In this document: piece after piece, positions 33,500 to 43,869 of the stretch
How the letters are laid out: every line of letters starts with the position of its first letter
Position numbering within the stretch: position 1 is the first letter of the stretch
Origin: Chrysemys picta bellii
Lineage: Eukaryota; Chordata; Testudines; Emydidae
Assembly: GCF_011386835.1 (NCBI RefSeq)
Contig: NC_088792.1
Location: forward strand, 237,259,894-237,323,893
Direction: 5' to 3'
DNA: 64,000 nucleotides
The notes under the pieces: model-generated
Seen by the model: only the letters and a program-made list of their open reading frames with translations
Told to the model about the DNA's origin: nothing
Databases searched by the model: none
Program-made: the position numbers and the translations under genes

Positions 33500-33925
33500 T
33501 TCACAGACCTTGGGAGGCAGGCCAGTCCTCGCCCACAGACAACCCGCCAACCTTAAGCATATTCTCACCAGCAACCACACACCACACCATAACAACTCTA
33601 ACTCAGGAACCAATCTATGCAACAAACCTCGATGCCAACTCTGCCCACATATCTACACCGACAACACCATCACAGGACCTAACCAGATCAGCTACAACAT
33701 CACCGGTTCATTCACCTGCACGTCCACCAATGTTATATATGCCATCATGTGCCAGCAATGCCCCTCTGCTATGTACATTGGCCAAACTGGACAGTCATTA
33801 CGTAAAAGGATAAATGGACACAAGTCAGATATCCGGAATGGCAATATACAAAAACCTGTAGGAGAACACTTCAACCTCCTTGGCCACACAATAGCAGATG
33901 TAAAGGTAGCCATCTTACAGCAAAA
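33500..33925 (+). pseudogene. Penelope GIY-YIG endonuclease fragment
   Basis: Plus-strand frame: GGRPVLAHRQPANLKHILTS, then CNKPRCQLCPHIYTDNTITG (Cys-rich, zinc-finger-like), then NVIYAIMCQQCPSAMYIGQT, GQSLRKRINGHKSDIRNGNI and KPVGEHFNLLGHTIADVKVA. The IYA...YIG pair and the downstream Arg/His residues are the GIY-YIG signature. The last about 35 residues and the 3' UTR present in the copy at 41579-41680 are missing because the SINE starts at 33926. Confidence 0.88.
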
Positions 33926-34103
33926 TAGCTCAGTGGTTTGAGCATTGGCCTCCTAACCTAGGGTTGTGAGTTCAATCCTTGAGGGGGCCATTTAGAGATC
34001 TGGGACAAAAATCTGTCTGGGGATTAGTCCTGCTTTGAGCAGGGGGTTAGATTAGATGACCTCCTGAGGTCCCTTCCATCCCTGATATTCTATGATTCTA
34101 TGA
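33926..34103 (+). mobile_element. 5'-truncated tRNA SINE fused to a Penelope copy
   Basis: Begins at TAGCTCAGTGGTTTGAGCAT, about 10 nt into the normal SINE head, with the B-box region GGTTGTGAGTTCAATCC at about 33962. From about 34021 the tail (CCTGCTTTGAGCAGGGGGTT, AGATGACCTCCTGAGGTCCC) is almost identical to the CR1 3' end at 18952-19032, including the terminal ATTCTATGATTCTATG. By eye about 7 mismatches in 83 positions. The upstream boundary joins the Penelope endonuclease ORF without any intervening sequence. Confidence 0.88.
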
Positions 34104-34319
34104 GAAATAGGTCTGTGAGTCACCAGTACAGAGATCGTAGTTGAATTTGTGTTTGTGGATGAAATTATCTGAAGATAAGGTGTTAGAGAGAGAAGAGGAC
34201 AGAGTCCTCTGAACTGATCACAGAACTAAAAATTAATGATAGCTTAGTGATTATGATTTGATTACATTTATATGTGCAAACAGAATAAAGTACAGACCAG
34301 TAATATACATACTAGGTGC

Positions 34320-36715
34320 TTTAAAAGGGCCAGTTTCACGAAAATCAAAAGAATTATAAGCCAAATCAGCTAGGAGGATGAATTTAATCAGAAAAATGTG
34401 AATGATAATTGGGAATTGTTTAAGAACATTTTACCCAAAAAGCCACCACCGAGGAAGAAGGCAATATTGGTTAAAAACAGGCCAGGTTTAGAGGGGAAGT
34501 GAAGGCAGATATAAAACACACATATGTATGATAAATGGAAGAATGGGGAAGCTGATAGTAATTAATATAAATCAAAAGCTAGGAATTGTAGAAAATTGAT
34601 TAGGGAAGCAAAGAGATGCAAAGAGAAATCTATGGCCAGCAGAGTTAAGGACAATAAGAAGGATTTTTTAAAATACATTAAGAACAAAAATAATCCTAAC
34701 AATGGTATTGGTCCATTAGTAGATGGAGATGGTGGTAGAATTATCGATGATAATAAAGAAAAGGCAGAAATGTTTAATAAATATTTCTGTTCTGTATTTG
34801 GGGGGAAAAAAAGATGATGCAGTCATTTTATACCATAACTCTCTTTCCGTTCCACTAGTATCTCAGAAGAATGTTTAAGAGCAGCTACTAACATTAGATA
34901 CTTTTAAATCAGCAGGTCTGAATAACTTTTATCCAAGAGTTTAAAAGTGCTGGCTGAGTAGCCCTTTGAAACATTGTTTACTTTTAATAAGTCTTGGAAC
35001 ACTAGGGAAGTTCCAGAATATTGGAAGAAAGCTAATGTGCCAATATTTAAAGAGGATAAATGGGAAGCCCGAGTAATTATAGGCCTGTCAGTCTGACATC
35101 AATCCTGGGCAAGATTACAGAGCTGCTGATACGGTACTCGATATATAAAGAATTAAAGGAGGGTAGTATAATTAATACCAATCAACATGGGTTTATGGGA
35201 AATAGATTCGGTCATACTGACTTGATACCTTTTTTTGATGAGACTACAAGTTTGGTTGATAAAGGCAATAACATTGATGTAATAAACTTAGACTAAGGCA
35301 TTTGATTTGGTACCACACAACATTTTGATTAAAAAAACTAGAACAATATCAAATTAACATGGCACCTATTAAATGATTTAAAAGCTGTCTAACTTATAGG
35401 TCTCAAAATGTAATTGTAAATGGGGAATCATCATTAAGCAGGTGTGTTTCCAATGGGGTCCCTCCAGGATCGGTTCTTGGTCCTATGCTATTTAGCATTT
35501 TTGTCAATGACTTGGGAGATAACATAAAATCCTCACTGATAAAATATTCAGATGACACAGTAATTGTGGGAGTAATAAATAATGAAGAAGACAATTACTG
35601 ATTCAGAATGATGGTTCACTTGGAAAACTGCGTGCAAACAAACAATGTATGTTTTAAGATGGTTCAGTGTAAATGCATACATCTAGGAACAAAGCATGTA
35701 CACCATACTTGCAGGGTGGGGGACTTTATCCTGGGAAACAGTGACTGAAAAAGATTTGGTGGTAGTTGTAGATAATCAGCTGAATCTGAGCTTCTAGAGC
35801 GACACTGTGACCAAAAGGGCTAATGCAATCTTTGGATGCATAAATGGGAATGTCAAGCAGGAGTAGGGAGGTTATTTGGGACTGGTTTGACCACTGCTGA
35901 AATTTTGTGTCCTGTCTTGGTGTGCCCAATTTAAGAAGGATATTGCTAAATTGGAGAGGGTTCAAAGAAGAGCCAGGAGAATGTATAAAGGATTAGAAAA
36001 CATGTCTTAGGGTACGTCTATACTTACCCGCTGGTTCGGTGACAAGCAATCGATCTTCTGGGATCGATTTATTGTGTCTTGTCTAGACGCGATAAATCGA
36101 TCCCGGAAGTGCTCACCGGTAATCCTGCTCTGCAAGAGGAGTAGGCGGAGTCGACGGGGGAGCCTGCCTGCCACGTGTGGACCTGCGGTAAGTACCTTTA
36201 AGTTCGAACTAAGATACTTCAACTACGTTATTTACGTAGCTGAAGTTGCGTATCTTAGTTCGAACTGGGGGCTTAGTGTGGACCAGCCCTCAAAGTGATA
36301 GCCTCATAGAGCGCCAACTACTTAGCTTAACAAAGAGCAGTTTAAGGGGTGACTTGATTACATTCTATAAGTACCTTCCCAGGGAACAAATATTTAATAA
36401 TGGGCTCTGCAGTCTCGTCTAGCAGAGAAAGCTACAACATGATCCAAAGGCTGGAAGTTGAAACTAGATGAATGTAGACTAGTAAGTGGGTGTTAATATT
36501 TATCAGCGAGGGTAATTAACCATTGGAACAGTTCATCAAGGGTCGTGGCAGATTCTCCATCACTGATAATTTTTAAATCAAGATTGGATGTTTTTCTACT
36601 CGATCTGTTTTAGGAATTATTTTGGGGAAGTTCCATGGCTTGTGTTATTCAGGAGGTCAGACGAGGTGATCAGAAAGGTCATTTCTGGCCCTGGAATCCA
36701 TGAATTTATAGAAGC
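34320..36715 (+). pseudogene. Decayed CR1/L2-type LINE (linker, RT, 3' end)
   Basis: Linker: LIREAKRCKEKSMASRVKDN, DFLKYIKNKNN, NNGIGPLVDGDGG (34590-34740). [22 protein letters not shown] (35066), NTNQHGFMGNRFGHTDLIPF (35173), NGVPPGSVLGPMLFSIFVND (35450-35510), and the catalytic area KYSDDT at about 35540 with both Asp kept. The 3' part (about 36292-36715) ends with the CR1-like TTTCTGGCCCTGGAATCCAT. It is split by a Harbinger MITE at 36010-36289. Many stops and frameshifts. A related 3' end is at 55745-56195. Confidence 0.8.
36007..36292. mobile_element. Harbinger-type MITE inside LINE
   Basis: 280 bp (36010-36289). Ends GGGTACGTCTATAC and, inverted, GGGCTGGTCCACACT. Flanks TTA (36007-36009) and TCA (36290-36292) fit a TTA duplication with one later change. 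It holds GATCGATTTATTG, GACGCGATAAATCGATC and GAGTCGACGGGGGAG, as in the copy at 1713. It also has a strong internal hairpin: AGTTCGAACTAAGATACTTC against GCGTATCTTAGTTCGAACT (36201-36265). Confidence 0.82.
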
Positions 36716-37734
36716 GGCAGAAACAGGAGAAAAGAAGCCTAACACCCTCACCATAGTCTGATCCAGTGCAGGAAGTATGAGAGAAGAAGAGGCTTCTGTA
36801 AAAGAGGGCAACTGCAGAGGCAAGGTCTCCCTGAGAACCAGGACCAGGGAATGAGATGAATGCATTATAAATGGCTGTGATCTTTTTTTGAAATGGAGAC
36901 AGCAAGAGAAGGGGAGCAGGGAGGAATAAAGAAGAGGGATGAGCGTAAGGTTAGGAATGGTGGCTTGAGAGTAGCAGTAGTGATGGCAGGGTTGGGTGTA
37001 GGAGGTGAGACCTGAAGGAGGGCCAGGGTTGGAGCAAATGTCATCAGAGGAGAGGATGAGCCTGCGGACATGGGACCTTGATTTGTGCTGGTTGGAGGAG
37101 GGAGGAGATCAGGGTGGACAGGGGATAAGGAGCAAGTAGAGGCAGTGGAAACTGTAGAGGAGTGTGTGTAACCATTAATGGGAGATGGATCCAATGGGGG
37201 CAGAGAGGTGGTAGAAGAAGGACAGATGTTACGGTGCAGAAGAATGTTATCATAAGAGCCGTGAGTGAGTGGCAGATGCACAAGATTATAAAAAACCCCA
37301 CAAAACTAAACACACACAAGGTCTAATGCATGGTTTTGGCCTGATGCTGAGTCTCTGCTTTCTGGGACTATTCCCCTGCTATTGGCAGGACTCCCCAGTT
37401 GCAGACGCCTTTGGTGGTGCGGTCTCTGGGCCAGGCTGTGATGCAGTGGCAATAATGGCTCTTTGCCCTGTGCTGAGTCCCTATTACCTGGGAAGGATCC
37501 CCTGGCTATATGCAGAAATCCCCAGTTAGAGTCGCTGTTATTAATTATTCTGCAACCTAAAAATCAAATGACTGTTACTCATCTGTGCTGCAGTCTGTTA
37601 TATGCTGGGACACTAATTCAGTCATTAATCACACAGGAGACTACTTATTGCAGGGCATGCATTTTTTTTTGTACGGCTTCCCATGCAATTACCAGCCAGA
37701 TCCAAATATGATGATTTCTTGGCACATGCCTTGG
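36716..37734. other. Unrecognised stretch with a diverged 70-bp tandem pair
   Basis: 37340-37409 and 37466-37535 are similar: CTGATGCTGAGTCTCTGCTT ...TTCCCCTG..ATTGGCAG versus CTGTGCTGAGTCCCTATTAC ...ATCCCCTGGCTATATGCAG, both followed by CCCCAGTT and AGACG/AGTCG. The upstream GA-rich part (36750-37260) has no recognised identity. Confidence 0.4.
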
Positions 37735-38040
37735 TCTGGATACGTTTATGCTGCAGCTGAGAGCGAGCCTCTCAGCTCAGGTAGACAGAGTTAGGCTAGA
37801 AGAACTCAAGTAAGTGAGCTAAAAAGAGCAATGAGAATATTGTAGCACTGACAGAGGCTTAAGATAGCCGCTCAAGCCTATCCTAGCCACTTGAACTCGG
37901 ACCAACCGGCTAGCCTAAGCCTCTGTAGGTGCCACAATGTCGACACAGCTGTATTTGGTGTGCTGACATAGCCCCCTATAGCATGTCTGTCTACCTGAGC
38001 TGAGAGGCTTGCTCCAAACTGCAGTGTAGACATACCCTCT
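37735..38040. mobile_element. 300-bp element with long TIRs and TCT duplication
   Basis: Element 37738-38037, flanked by TCT on both sides. Outer ends GGATACGTTTATGCTGCAG and, inverted, GGGTATGTCTACACTGCAG. The inverted arms continue as GAGC.AGCCTCTCAGCTCAGG then TAGACAG with almost no mismatches, giving TIRs of about 57 bp. The GGGTATGTCTACA terminus is shared with the TTA-flanked element at 1713, so it is probably Harbinger-related although the duplicated triplet differs. Confidence 0.75.
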
Positions 38041-39302
38041 GAGGTTATGTGGCAAAAGAGAAACGTTGCTAATGGTTATTTTGGGTGGTGCGCAGGGGTG
38101 AAGTTCTCTATTGACAAAATGAAAAGTGAGATTTTTCATATTACTATTAAAATTATCTTTATTATTAATAAAATTATATTTGGATGGATGGTCATTTACT
38201 TTACATGGAGCACAACGAGCAGAGAGAAGCAGAAGCTGGCTTTCCTTGAGGGAAGTCTCCTTTGGTGAATCTACACAAAGGAGCATAGTTAGAATTTGTG
38301 TTATGTATGAGGTACTAAGCTTGACTTCATTCCCTATTTTAAAGGAACAGTTTACACCCTAATTTATGAATTGACAATATATATATTTTGGATCACGTAG
38401 TAATGTACCAAAAAGCAAATGTTATTACAACATAAAACAAATGATTGCTTAAGCAAAGGATGTGTGGACTAAGGATTGATGCATGAACATTTTTTAGAAG
38501 TCTCTTGTAGAGAAGTTCTTGATATTGCTAAGAGTCCCATGAATAGTTTTTGTAATCTACATTAAGTTGCTCACATGAACCAATACATTTTTTTTTTAGT
38601 TCAGACATGGATTGGTTTTGAGAATGAGTGGATGTTGCTCCTAAAGTGTTCAATAGAAAGGGAATTAAAAAGACACTTGGAGTTCTAGTTAATTTTCTTA
38701 CACAAGATTTTTTGTATTTAGCAACTTATTAAAGGTGTGTTAATAAATCATTCTTCTTAAAATAGTTCTTTATTTGTTGCTTACTATGTGTTGGTAGTAA
38801 TTCCATTTTTAAGGTTGCATTCAGTTTTTTAGTTAAAAAGGACTTAAAGCTCCACTTTATTGGCCTTAAAAACAAACGATGATTATAGCCAAGTTACCCC
38901 ACTGTTAGGGAGAAATTTAATATTTTGGAAATTTGCAAGGAAATGTATTCAGCAATTTAAGAACACCAGAAAGCTAAAATGGTTCCTTTAAAAACATTTA
39001 TGGCTGGTGTCTAACATTTTTTCACAACCCTCTAATGCCTTCTTTTTAAATGTTGAAATGTATGGGAGTAGATTTAGTTTGACAAACTTTTTAACATAAT
39101 TTTTATTGCCATTTTTCTTCAAAACTGTTTCTAATAGCATCATAAAAGTCAAAGAATACTAACTTATTTTTCAAATGCCTTCATCTAACATTTTAGATGT
39201 TAAAACTCTGGCATCTAAAATTTCAGATGTCTCTTCTTCTGAGAGAGGAATAAAAAGTGGAGCTGCTAACTACACTGCTAATTATCTCATTAGGTCAGAA
39301 AC
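38041..39302. other. AT-rich stretch, nothing recognised
   Basis: About 1.26 kb, AT-rich, with T runs near 38587. No domain-bearing ORF, repeat terminus or RNA gene seen. Confidence 0.4.
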
Positions 39303-39734
39303 ATAAGCTAATGTCAGGTTTCAGAGTAGCAGCCATGTTAGTCTGTATCCGCAAAAAGAACAGAAGTACTTGTGGCACCTTAGAGACTAACAAATTTATT
39401 AGAGCATAAGCTTTCGTGGACTACAGCCCACTTCTTCGGATGCATATAGAGTGAAACATATATTGAGGAGATATATATACACACATACAGCGAGCATGAA
39501 CAGGTGGGAGTTGTCTTACCAACTCTGAGAGGCCAATTAAGTAAGAAAAAAAAACTTCTGAAGTGATAATCAAGCTAGCCCAGTACAGACAGTTTGATAA
39601 GAAGTGTGAGAATACTTACAAGGGGAGATAGATTCAATGTTTGTAATGGTTCAGCCATTCCCAGTCCTTATTCAATCCTGAGTTGATTGTATCTAGTTTG
39701 CATATCAATTCCAGCTCAGCAGTCTCTCGTTGGA

Positions 39735-40970
39735 GTCTGTTCTACAGGCCATTATCCTCTGATCCCACTGAGGATTACCTAAAGAAACTACACCATCTGC
39801 TAAAAAAACTCCCTGACAAAGCACAGGAACAAATCTGTACAGACACATGCCTAGAACCCCGACCAAGGGTATTCTATTTGCTACCCAAGATCCATAAGCC
39901 TGGAAATCCTGGACGCCCCATCATCTCAGGCATTGGCACCTTAACATTAGGCTTGTCTGGTTATGTGGACTCTCTCCTCAGACCCTACGCTACCAGCACT
40001 CCTAGCTATCTTCGAGACACCACTGACTTCCTGAGGAAACTACAATCCATCGGTGATCTTCCAGAAAACACCATCCTAGCCACTATGGACGTAGAAGCCC
40101 TCTACACCAATATTCCACACAAAGATGGACTACAAGCTATCAGGAACAGTATCCCTGATAATGTCACAGCTAACCTGGTGGCTGAACTTTGTGACTTTGT
40201 CCTCACCCACAACTATTTCACATTTGGGGACAATATATACCTTCAAGTCAGCGGCACTGCTATGGGTACCCGCATGGCCCCACAGTATGCCAACATTTTT
40301 ATGGCTGACTTAGAACAACGCTTCCTTAGCTCTCGTCCCCTAACGCCCCTACTCTACTTGCGCTACATTGATGACATCTTCATCATCTGGACCCATGGAA
40401 AAGAAGCCCTTGAGGAATTCCACCATGATTTCAGCAACAGAGGGTCCTGTGGCACCTTTGAGACTAACAGAAGTACTGGGAGCATAAGCTTTCGTGGGTA
40501 AGAACCTCACTTCTTCAGATGCAAGTCTTGCATCTGAAGAAGTGAGGTTCTTACCCACGAAAGCTTATGCTCCCAGTACTTCTGTTAGTCTCAAAGGTGC
40601 CACAGGACCCTCTGTTGCTTTTTACAGATTCAGACTAACACGGCTACCCCTCTGATACTTGACACCATGATTTCAATAATTTCCATCCCACCATCAACCT
40701 CAGCCTAGATCAATCCACACAAGCGGTCCATTTCCTGGACACTACTGTGCTAATAAGCGATGGTCACATAAATACCACCCTATACCGGAAACCTACTGAC
40801 CGCTACACTTACCTACCATGCCTCCAGCTTCCATCCAGGACACACTACACGATCCATTGTCTACAGACAAGCTCTAAGATATAACCGCATTTGCTCCAAT
40901 CCCTCAGATAGAGACCAGCATCTACAAGATCTCTATCAAGCATTCTTAAAACTACAATACCCACCTGCTG
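39735..40970 (+). pseudogene. Penelope reverse transcriptase, truncated and interrupted
   Basis: The frame begins at the inversion junction (FYRPLSSDPTEDYLKKLH). Blocks: RVFYLLPKIHKPGNPGRPII with LPKIHK at 39881-39898, ATMDVEALYTNIPHKDGLQA with the first catalytic Asp, SGTAMGTRMAPQYANIFMAD, and LRYIDDIFIIW with the catalytic YIDD at 40364-40375. The N-terminal part is missing. At 40433 the ORF is cut by a 229-bp Penelope hairpin. It resumes at 40676, and a one-base insertion near 40816 (ACCTACCATGCC) shifts frame. Inactive, but both catalytic motifs are preserved. Confidence 0.9.
40421..40675 (+). mobile_element. Penelope-like fold-back insertion inside Penelope RT, 13-bp TSD
   Basis: CACCATGATTTCA at 40421-40433 and 40663-40675 brackets a 229-bp insert (40434-40662). 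The arms are reverse complements: GCAACAGAGGGTCCTGTGGC ...TTCTTCAGATGCAAG, then CTTGCATCTGAAGAAGTGAG ...CCTCTGTTGC; about 92-93 bp each with essentially no mismatch seen. Only the right arm goes on into the terminal tail (AGACTAACACGGCTACCCCT, CTGATACTTG). A perfect palindrome of this size in DNA suggests a recent insertion. Confidence 0.93.
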
Positions 40971-40972
40971 AA

Positions 40973-41680
40973 GTGAAAAAACAGATTGACAGAGCCAGAC
41001 GAGTACCTAGAAGTCACCTCCTACAAGACAGGCCCAACAAAGAAAATAACAGAACACCACTAGCTGTCACCTTCAGCCCCCAACTAAAATCTCTCCAGCG
41101 CATCATCAGAGATCTACAACCTGTCCTCAAAGATGATCCTTTACTCTCACAGATCTTGGGAGACAGACCTGTCCTCGCTTACAGACAACCCCCCAGCCTA
41201 AAGCAAATACTCACCAGCAACCACACATCATTGAACAAAAACACTGACCCAGGAACCTATCCTTGTAACAAACCCCGATGCCAACTCTGTCCACATATCT
41301 ATTCAAGTGACATCATCATAGGACCTAATCACATCAGCCATACCATCAGGGGCTCGTTCACCTGCACATCTACCAATGTGATATATGCCATCATGTGCCA
41401 GAAATGCCCCTCTGCCATGTACATTGGCCAAACCGGACAGTCTCTCCGCAAAAGAATTAATGGACACAAATCTGACATCAGGAATCAAAAACCAGTGGGA
41501 GAACACTTTAACCTGTCTGGTCATTCTATGACAGACCTGCGGGTGGCTATTTTACAACAGAAAAACTTCAAAAACAGACTCCAACGAGAGACTGCTGAGC
41601 TGGAATTGATATGCAAACTAGATACAATCAACTCAGGACTGAATAAGGACTGGGAATGGCTGAACCATTACAAACATTGA
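40973..41680 (+). pseudogene. Penelope GIY-YIG endonuclease region, open
   Basis: An open frame of about 235 codons continuing the pol after the frameshift. It has a basic linker (KKQIDRARRVPRSHLLQDRP), a Cys-rich patch (CNKPRCQLCPHIY), then NVIYAIMCQKC and AMYIGQTGQSLRKRINGHKS (GIY-YIG core, YIG at 41420-41428), and KPVGEHFNLSGHS. It ends GLNKDWEWLNHYKH and a stop at 41678-41680. This domain would nick target DNA for target-primed reverse transcription. The frame upstream is broken, so a full protein cannot be made. Confidence 0.9.
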
Positions 41681-41974
41681 ATCTATCTCCCCTTGTAAGT
41701 ATTCTCACACTTCTTATCAAACTGTCTGTACTGGGCTAGCTTGATTATCACTTCAAAAGTTTTTTTTCTCTTACTTAATTGGCCTCTCAGAGTTGGTAAG
41801 ACAACTCCCACCTGTTCATGCTCTCTGTATGTGTGTATATATATCTCCTCAATATATGTTTCACTCTATATGCATCCGAAGAAGTGGGCTGTAGTCCACG
41901 AAAGCTTATGCTCTAATAAATTTGTTAGTCTCTAAGGTGCCACAAGTACTCCTGTTCTTTTTATAAGCTAATGT

Positions 41975-42162
41975 GCACACTTTCAAAGGAATGAAGGAGG
42001 GAACCTTCACACTCTTGCAAACCTTAGTAAGAACCAGGAGGAGAGCCATATTCCTCCTCAAGCTGGTAGTGCTGGCTCGGGCAGCTTGGCTCTTAAACAG
42101 AGCCGAAGTCTGAGTCAGGGGAGGAGCAGAGCAGCCGCGGGAGAGGAAGTGCCCGGCCAGTA
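41975..42162. other. Short stretch with a GC-rich decayed part
   Basis: From about 42060 (GCTCGGGCAGCTTGGCTC...GGGAGAGGAAGTGCCCGGCC) this may be the left part of the element ending at 42265, but no left terminus was identified. Confidence 0.3.
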
Positions 42163-42265
42163 TTTTTCCCGGACATGTTCGGCTTTTTGGCAATTCCCCC
42201 CGGACGGGAGTTTGATTGCCGAAAAGCCGGACATGTCCGGGAAAAACTGGACATATGGTAACCCT
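42163..42265. mobile_element. Right end of a MITE with a 32-bp hairpin
   Basis: Left arm 42163-42194 (TTTTTCCCGGACATGTTCGG...) and right arm 42215-42246 are reverse complements with about two mismatches. The element closes at CTGGACATATGGTAACCCT (42247-42265), the kind of AGGGTTACCATA terminus seen in reptile DNA elements. The matching left terminus was not found, so this is a truncated copy. Confidence 0.55.
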
Positions 42266-43869
42266 AAGTTAACTGAATATATCCACTGTAAGGATGACAG
42301 AAATTAGTTAACAGTGCAAACAGGTCATTCTGGTCTTTTTAATGTTAGTTATACATTTTGCAATAGGGCTGTGTAAATTACTTTAGTAACCTTCACTCTA
42401 AGTTAATGAGAGTTTTTGTTTAGATTATGGATCTAAAAGTGTTATGTATTAAAGGAAAAATTAATTAGTTATGGATTAGCAACTCTGTCCTTGTTAGAGC
42501 ACGTAGAGCCTTTTAAATCATGTGGACCATCACAACTTATGTTTATGAAATTGTCCTAACACAAACACAAATCTATCTAGTAGGAATAGTTAGTGATCTA
42601 TGCTTCATTAGGTCTGATGTGTACTTAGAGGTTGGCTTTTTTTTTTTTTTTTTTTTTGGGTAGGTTGTGTCTGAGTGTCTCATCAGTCAATCATTTCATC
42701 AATGGACTTTCCTATCTTTCCTTCTAGTATTGGCGAGGCCATACTTCACAAAGTGGATTTTACAAAATGTCTTGATTTCTACTTTGAATAGATATACATC
42801 TTTGAAAAGGCCCTACATTCTCTCCCCCCCCCCCCCCTTTTGATACCAACATATTAGGTCTATTAGAGTTCTGAAGAATTATTTTAAAATACTCTAGTTG
42901 TCTTTATGTGTTTCTCGGAATTGTCACTTGAGGTTTAAATTAAAGCTTGTTTTACCAGAATTGTGGCAGCAATGATAACCAGTCTCAGGTCAGTTTCACC
43001 CCTTGAGGCCAGCAACTTGGAGTCATTACATGCTTTTACAAAGCACTAATGCCTCGGCTGTATCACATGGGATGCTCACATCAACTCGGCTGTAGTATAA
43101 AAGATTGTTTCCTGTTCACTGTCCATATCTTTACTCTCTTTCTCTTTGAGTCTGTGTTTCATATATCTAACTATCTGGTTGTGTTACTATATTGCCCCTT
43201 GTGCTTTTCTGCTTTAGACAGGATTTTCTATAGTAATGCCCACATTTCAGCACTGTCATTAATATGTTTATAGCTTGACCATTAAAAATTCAACTTGGAT
43301 TGAAACCAGTATTTAAAAAAAAGAAATAATTATGTAAAAAGAATGTTATTTGGTTTTTGTTTTTACTACTGACATTTTTGTGAACCATTTTCAATTTGTT
43401 GAAACTGAGAAAACAGAAGTGGAAATGAATATAATAAATGATGGGCTTTATTCCTCTTTCCAATCTAGTTCTTTAATATAGTACTATTTTAAAAGGAATA
43501 AACTTAATAGAAAAAAATGCTTCAAAATAACATTAAGATTGTGACAAAATAACAATGGAAATTCCACATTTCTCCTGCCTTCCTCTGCTCACTTTTCTTA
43601 GTTGAGGTTTCTGAGAAGTGCATCAGTTTAGACAGTGTCTGCATCCTAGAGACTTTACAGTGATGCTTCAGATGAGGAAAAGGTACTGAGACTATTCTGT
43701 TAAATGGATTCCTCCTTGTGACAATGGAGAGAGGGAAAATTTGAGTCCTGATAGTATGTTGGGTATATCTGCAGTTTAATATATAATCAAATCATGAGTG
43801 CCATAGACTTGCATTCAATTCCTGAGCTACTAAAGTAGCAGTGTATGGAAAACACTATTTTTTTTTTCT
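42266..43869. other. AT-rich stretch, nothing recognised
   Basis: Contains a T22-type run at about 42637-42657 and a C15-type run at about 42822-42838. No exon or repeat end could be supported in about 1.6 kb. Confidence 0.4.

Larger units (their letters stand above)
32757..33925. mobile_element. Rearranged Penelope-like element, two opposed halves
   Basis: Left half (32757-33370) reads on the minus strand: C-terminal RT region, a jump, then the 3' terminal tail (CCCCTCTGATAC-type end at 32757). Right half (33373-33925) reads on the plus strand and carries the GIY-YIG endonuclease. The halves meet head to head at about 33371. They overlap in content: both hold the stretch from ACCTTCACCAAG to ACCTTGGGAGGC. 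The minus copy lacks the endonuclease; the plus copy lacks about 90 bp that the minus copy has. The right side ends abruptly in a SINE at about 33925. Confidence 0.85.
39303..41974 (+). mobile_element. Penelope-like element (RT + GIY-YIG) with inverted ends and 12-bp TSD
   Basis: ATAAGCTAATGT at 39303-39314 and 41963-41974 is the target duplication, so the insertion is 39315-41962. The right side is a normal Penelope 3' region: RT, GIY-YIG endonuclease, and a 3' UTR ending in GTTAGTCTCTAAGGTGCCAC, AAGTACTCCTG. The left 39315-39733 is an inverted copy of that same 3' region (matching about 41572-41962), fused to the 5'-truncated RT. The left inverted arm also has about 36 nt of tail (CAGGTTTCAGAGTAGCAGCC, ATGTTAGTCTGTATCCGC) that the right arm lacks. 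A smaller Penelope hairpin is nested at 40434-40662. EN+ Penelopes of this kind are known from fish, amphibians and reptiles. Confidence 0.93.

Noticed and set aside
36617..37319. Minus-strand Ser/Pro/Thr-rich frames of up to 138 codons
   Set aside because: They mirror a GA-rich plus strand; no conserved motif and overlapping alternatives in other frames.
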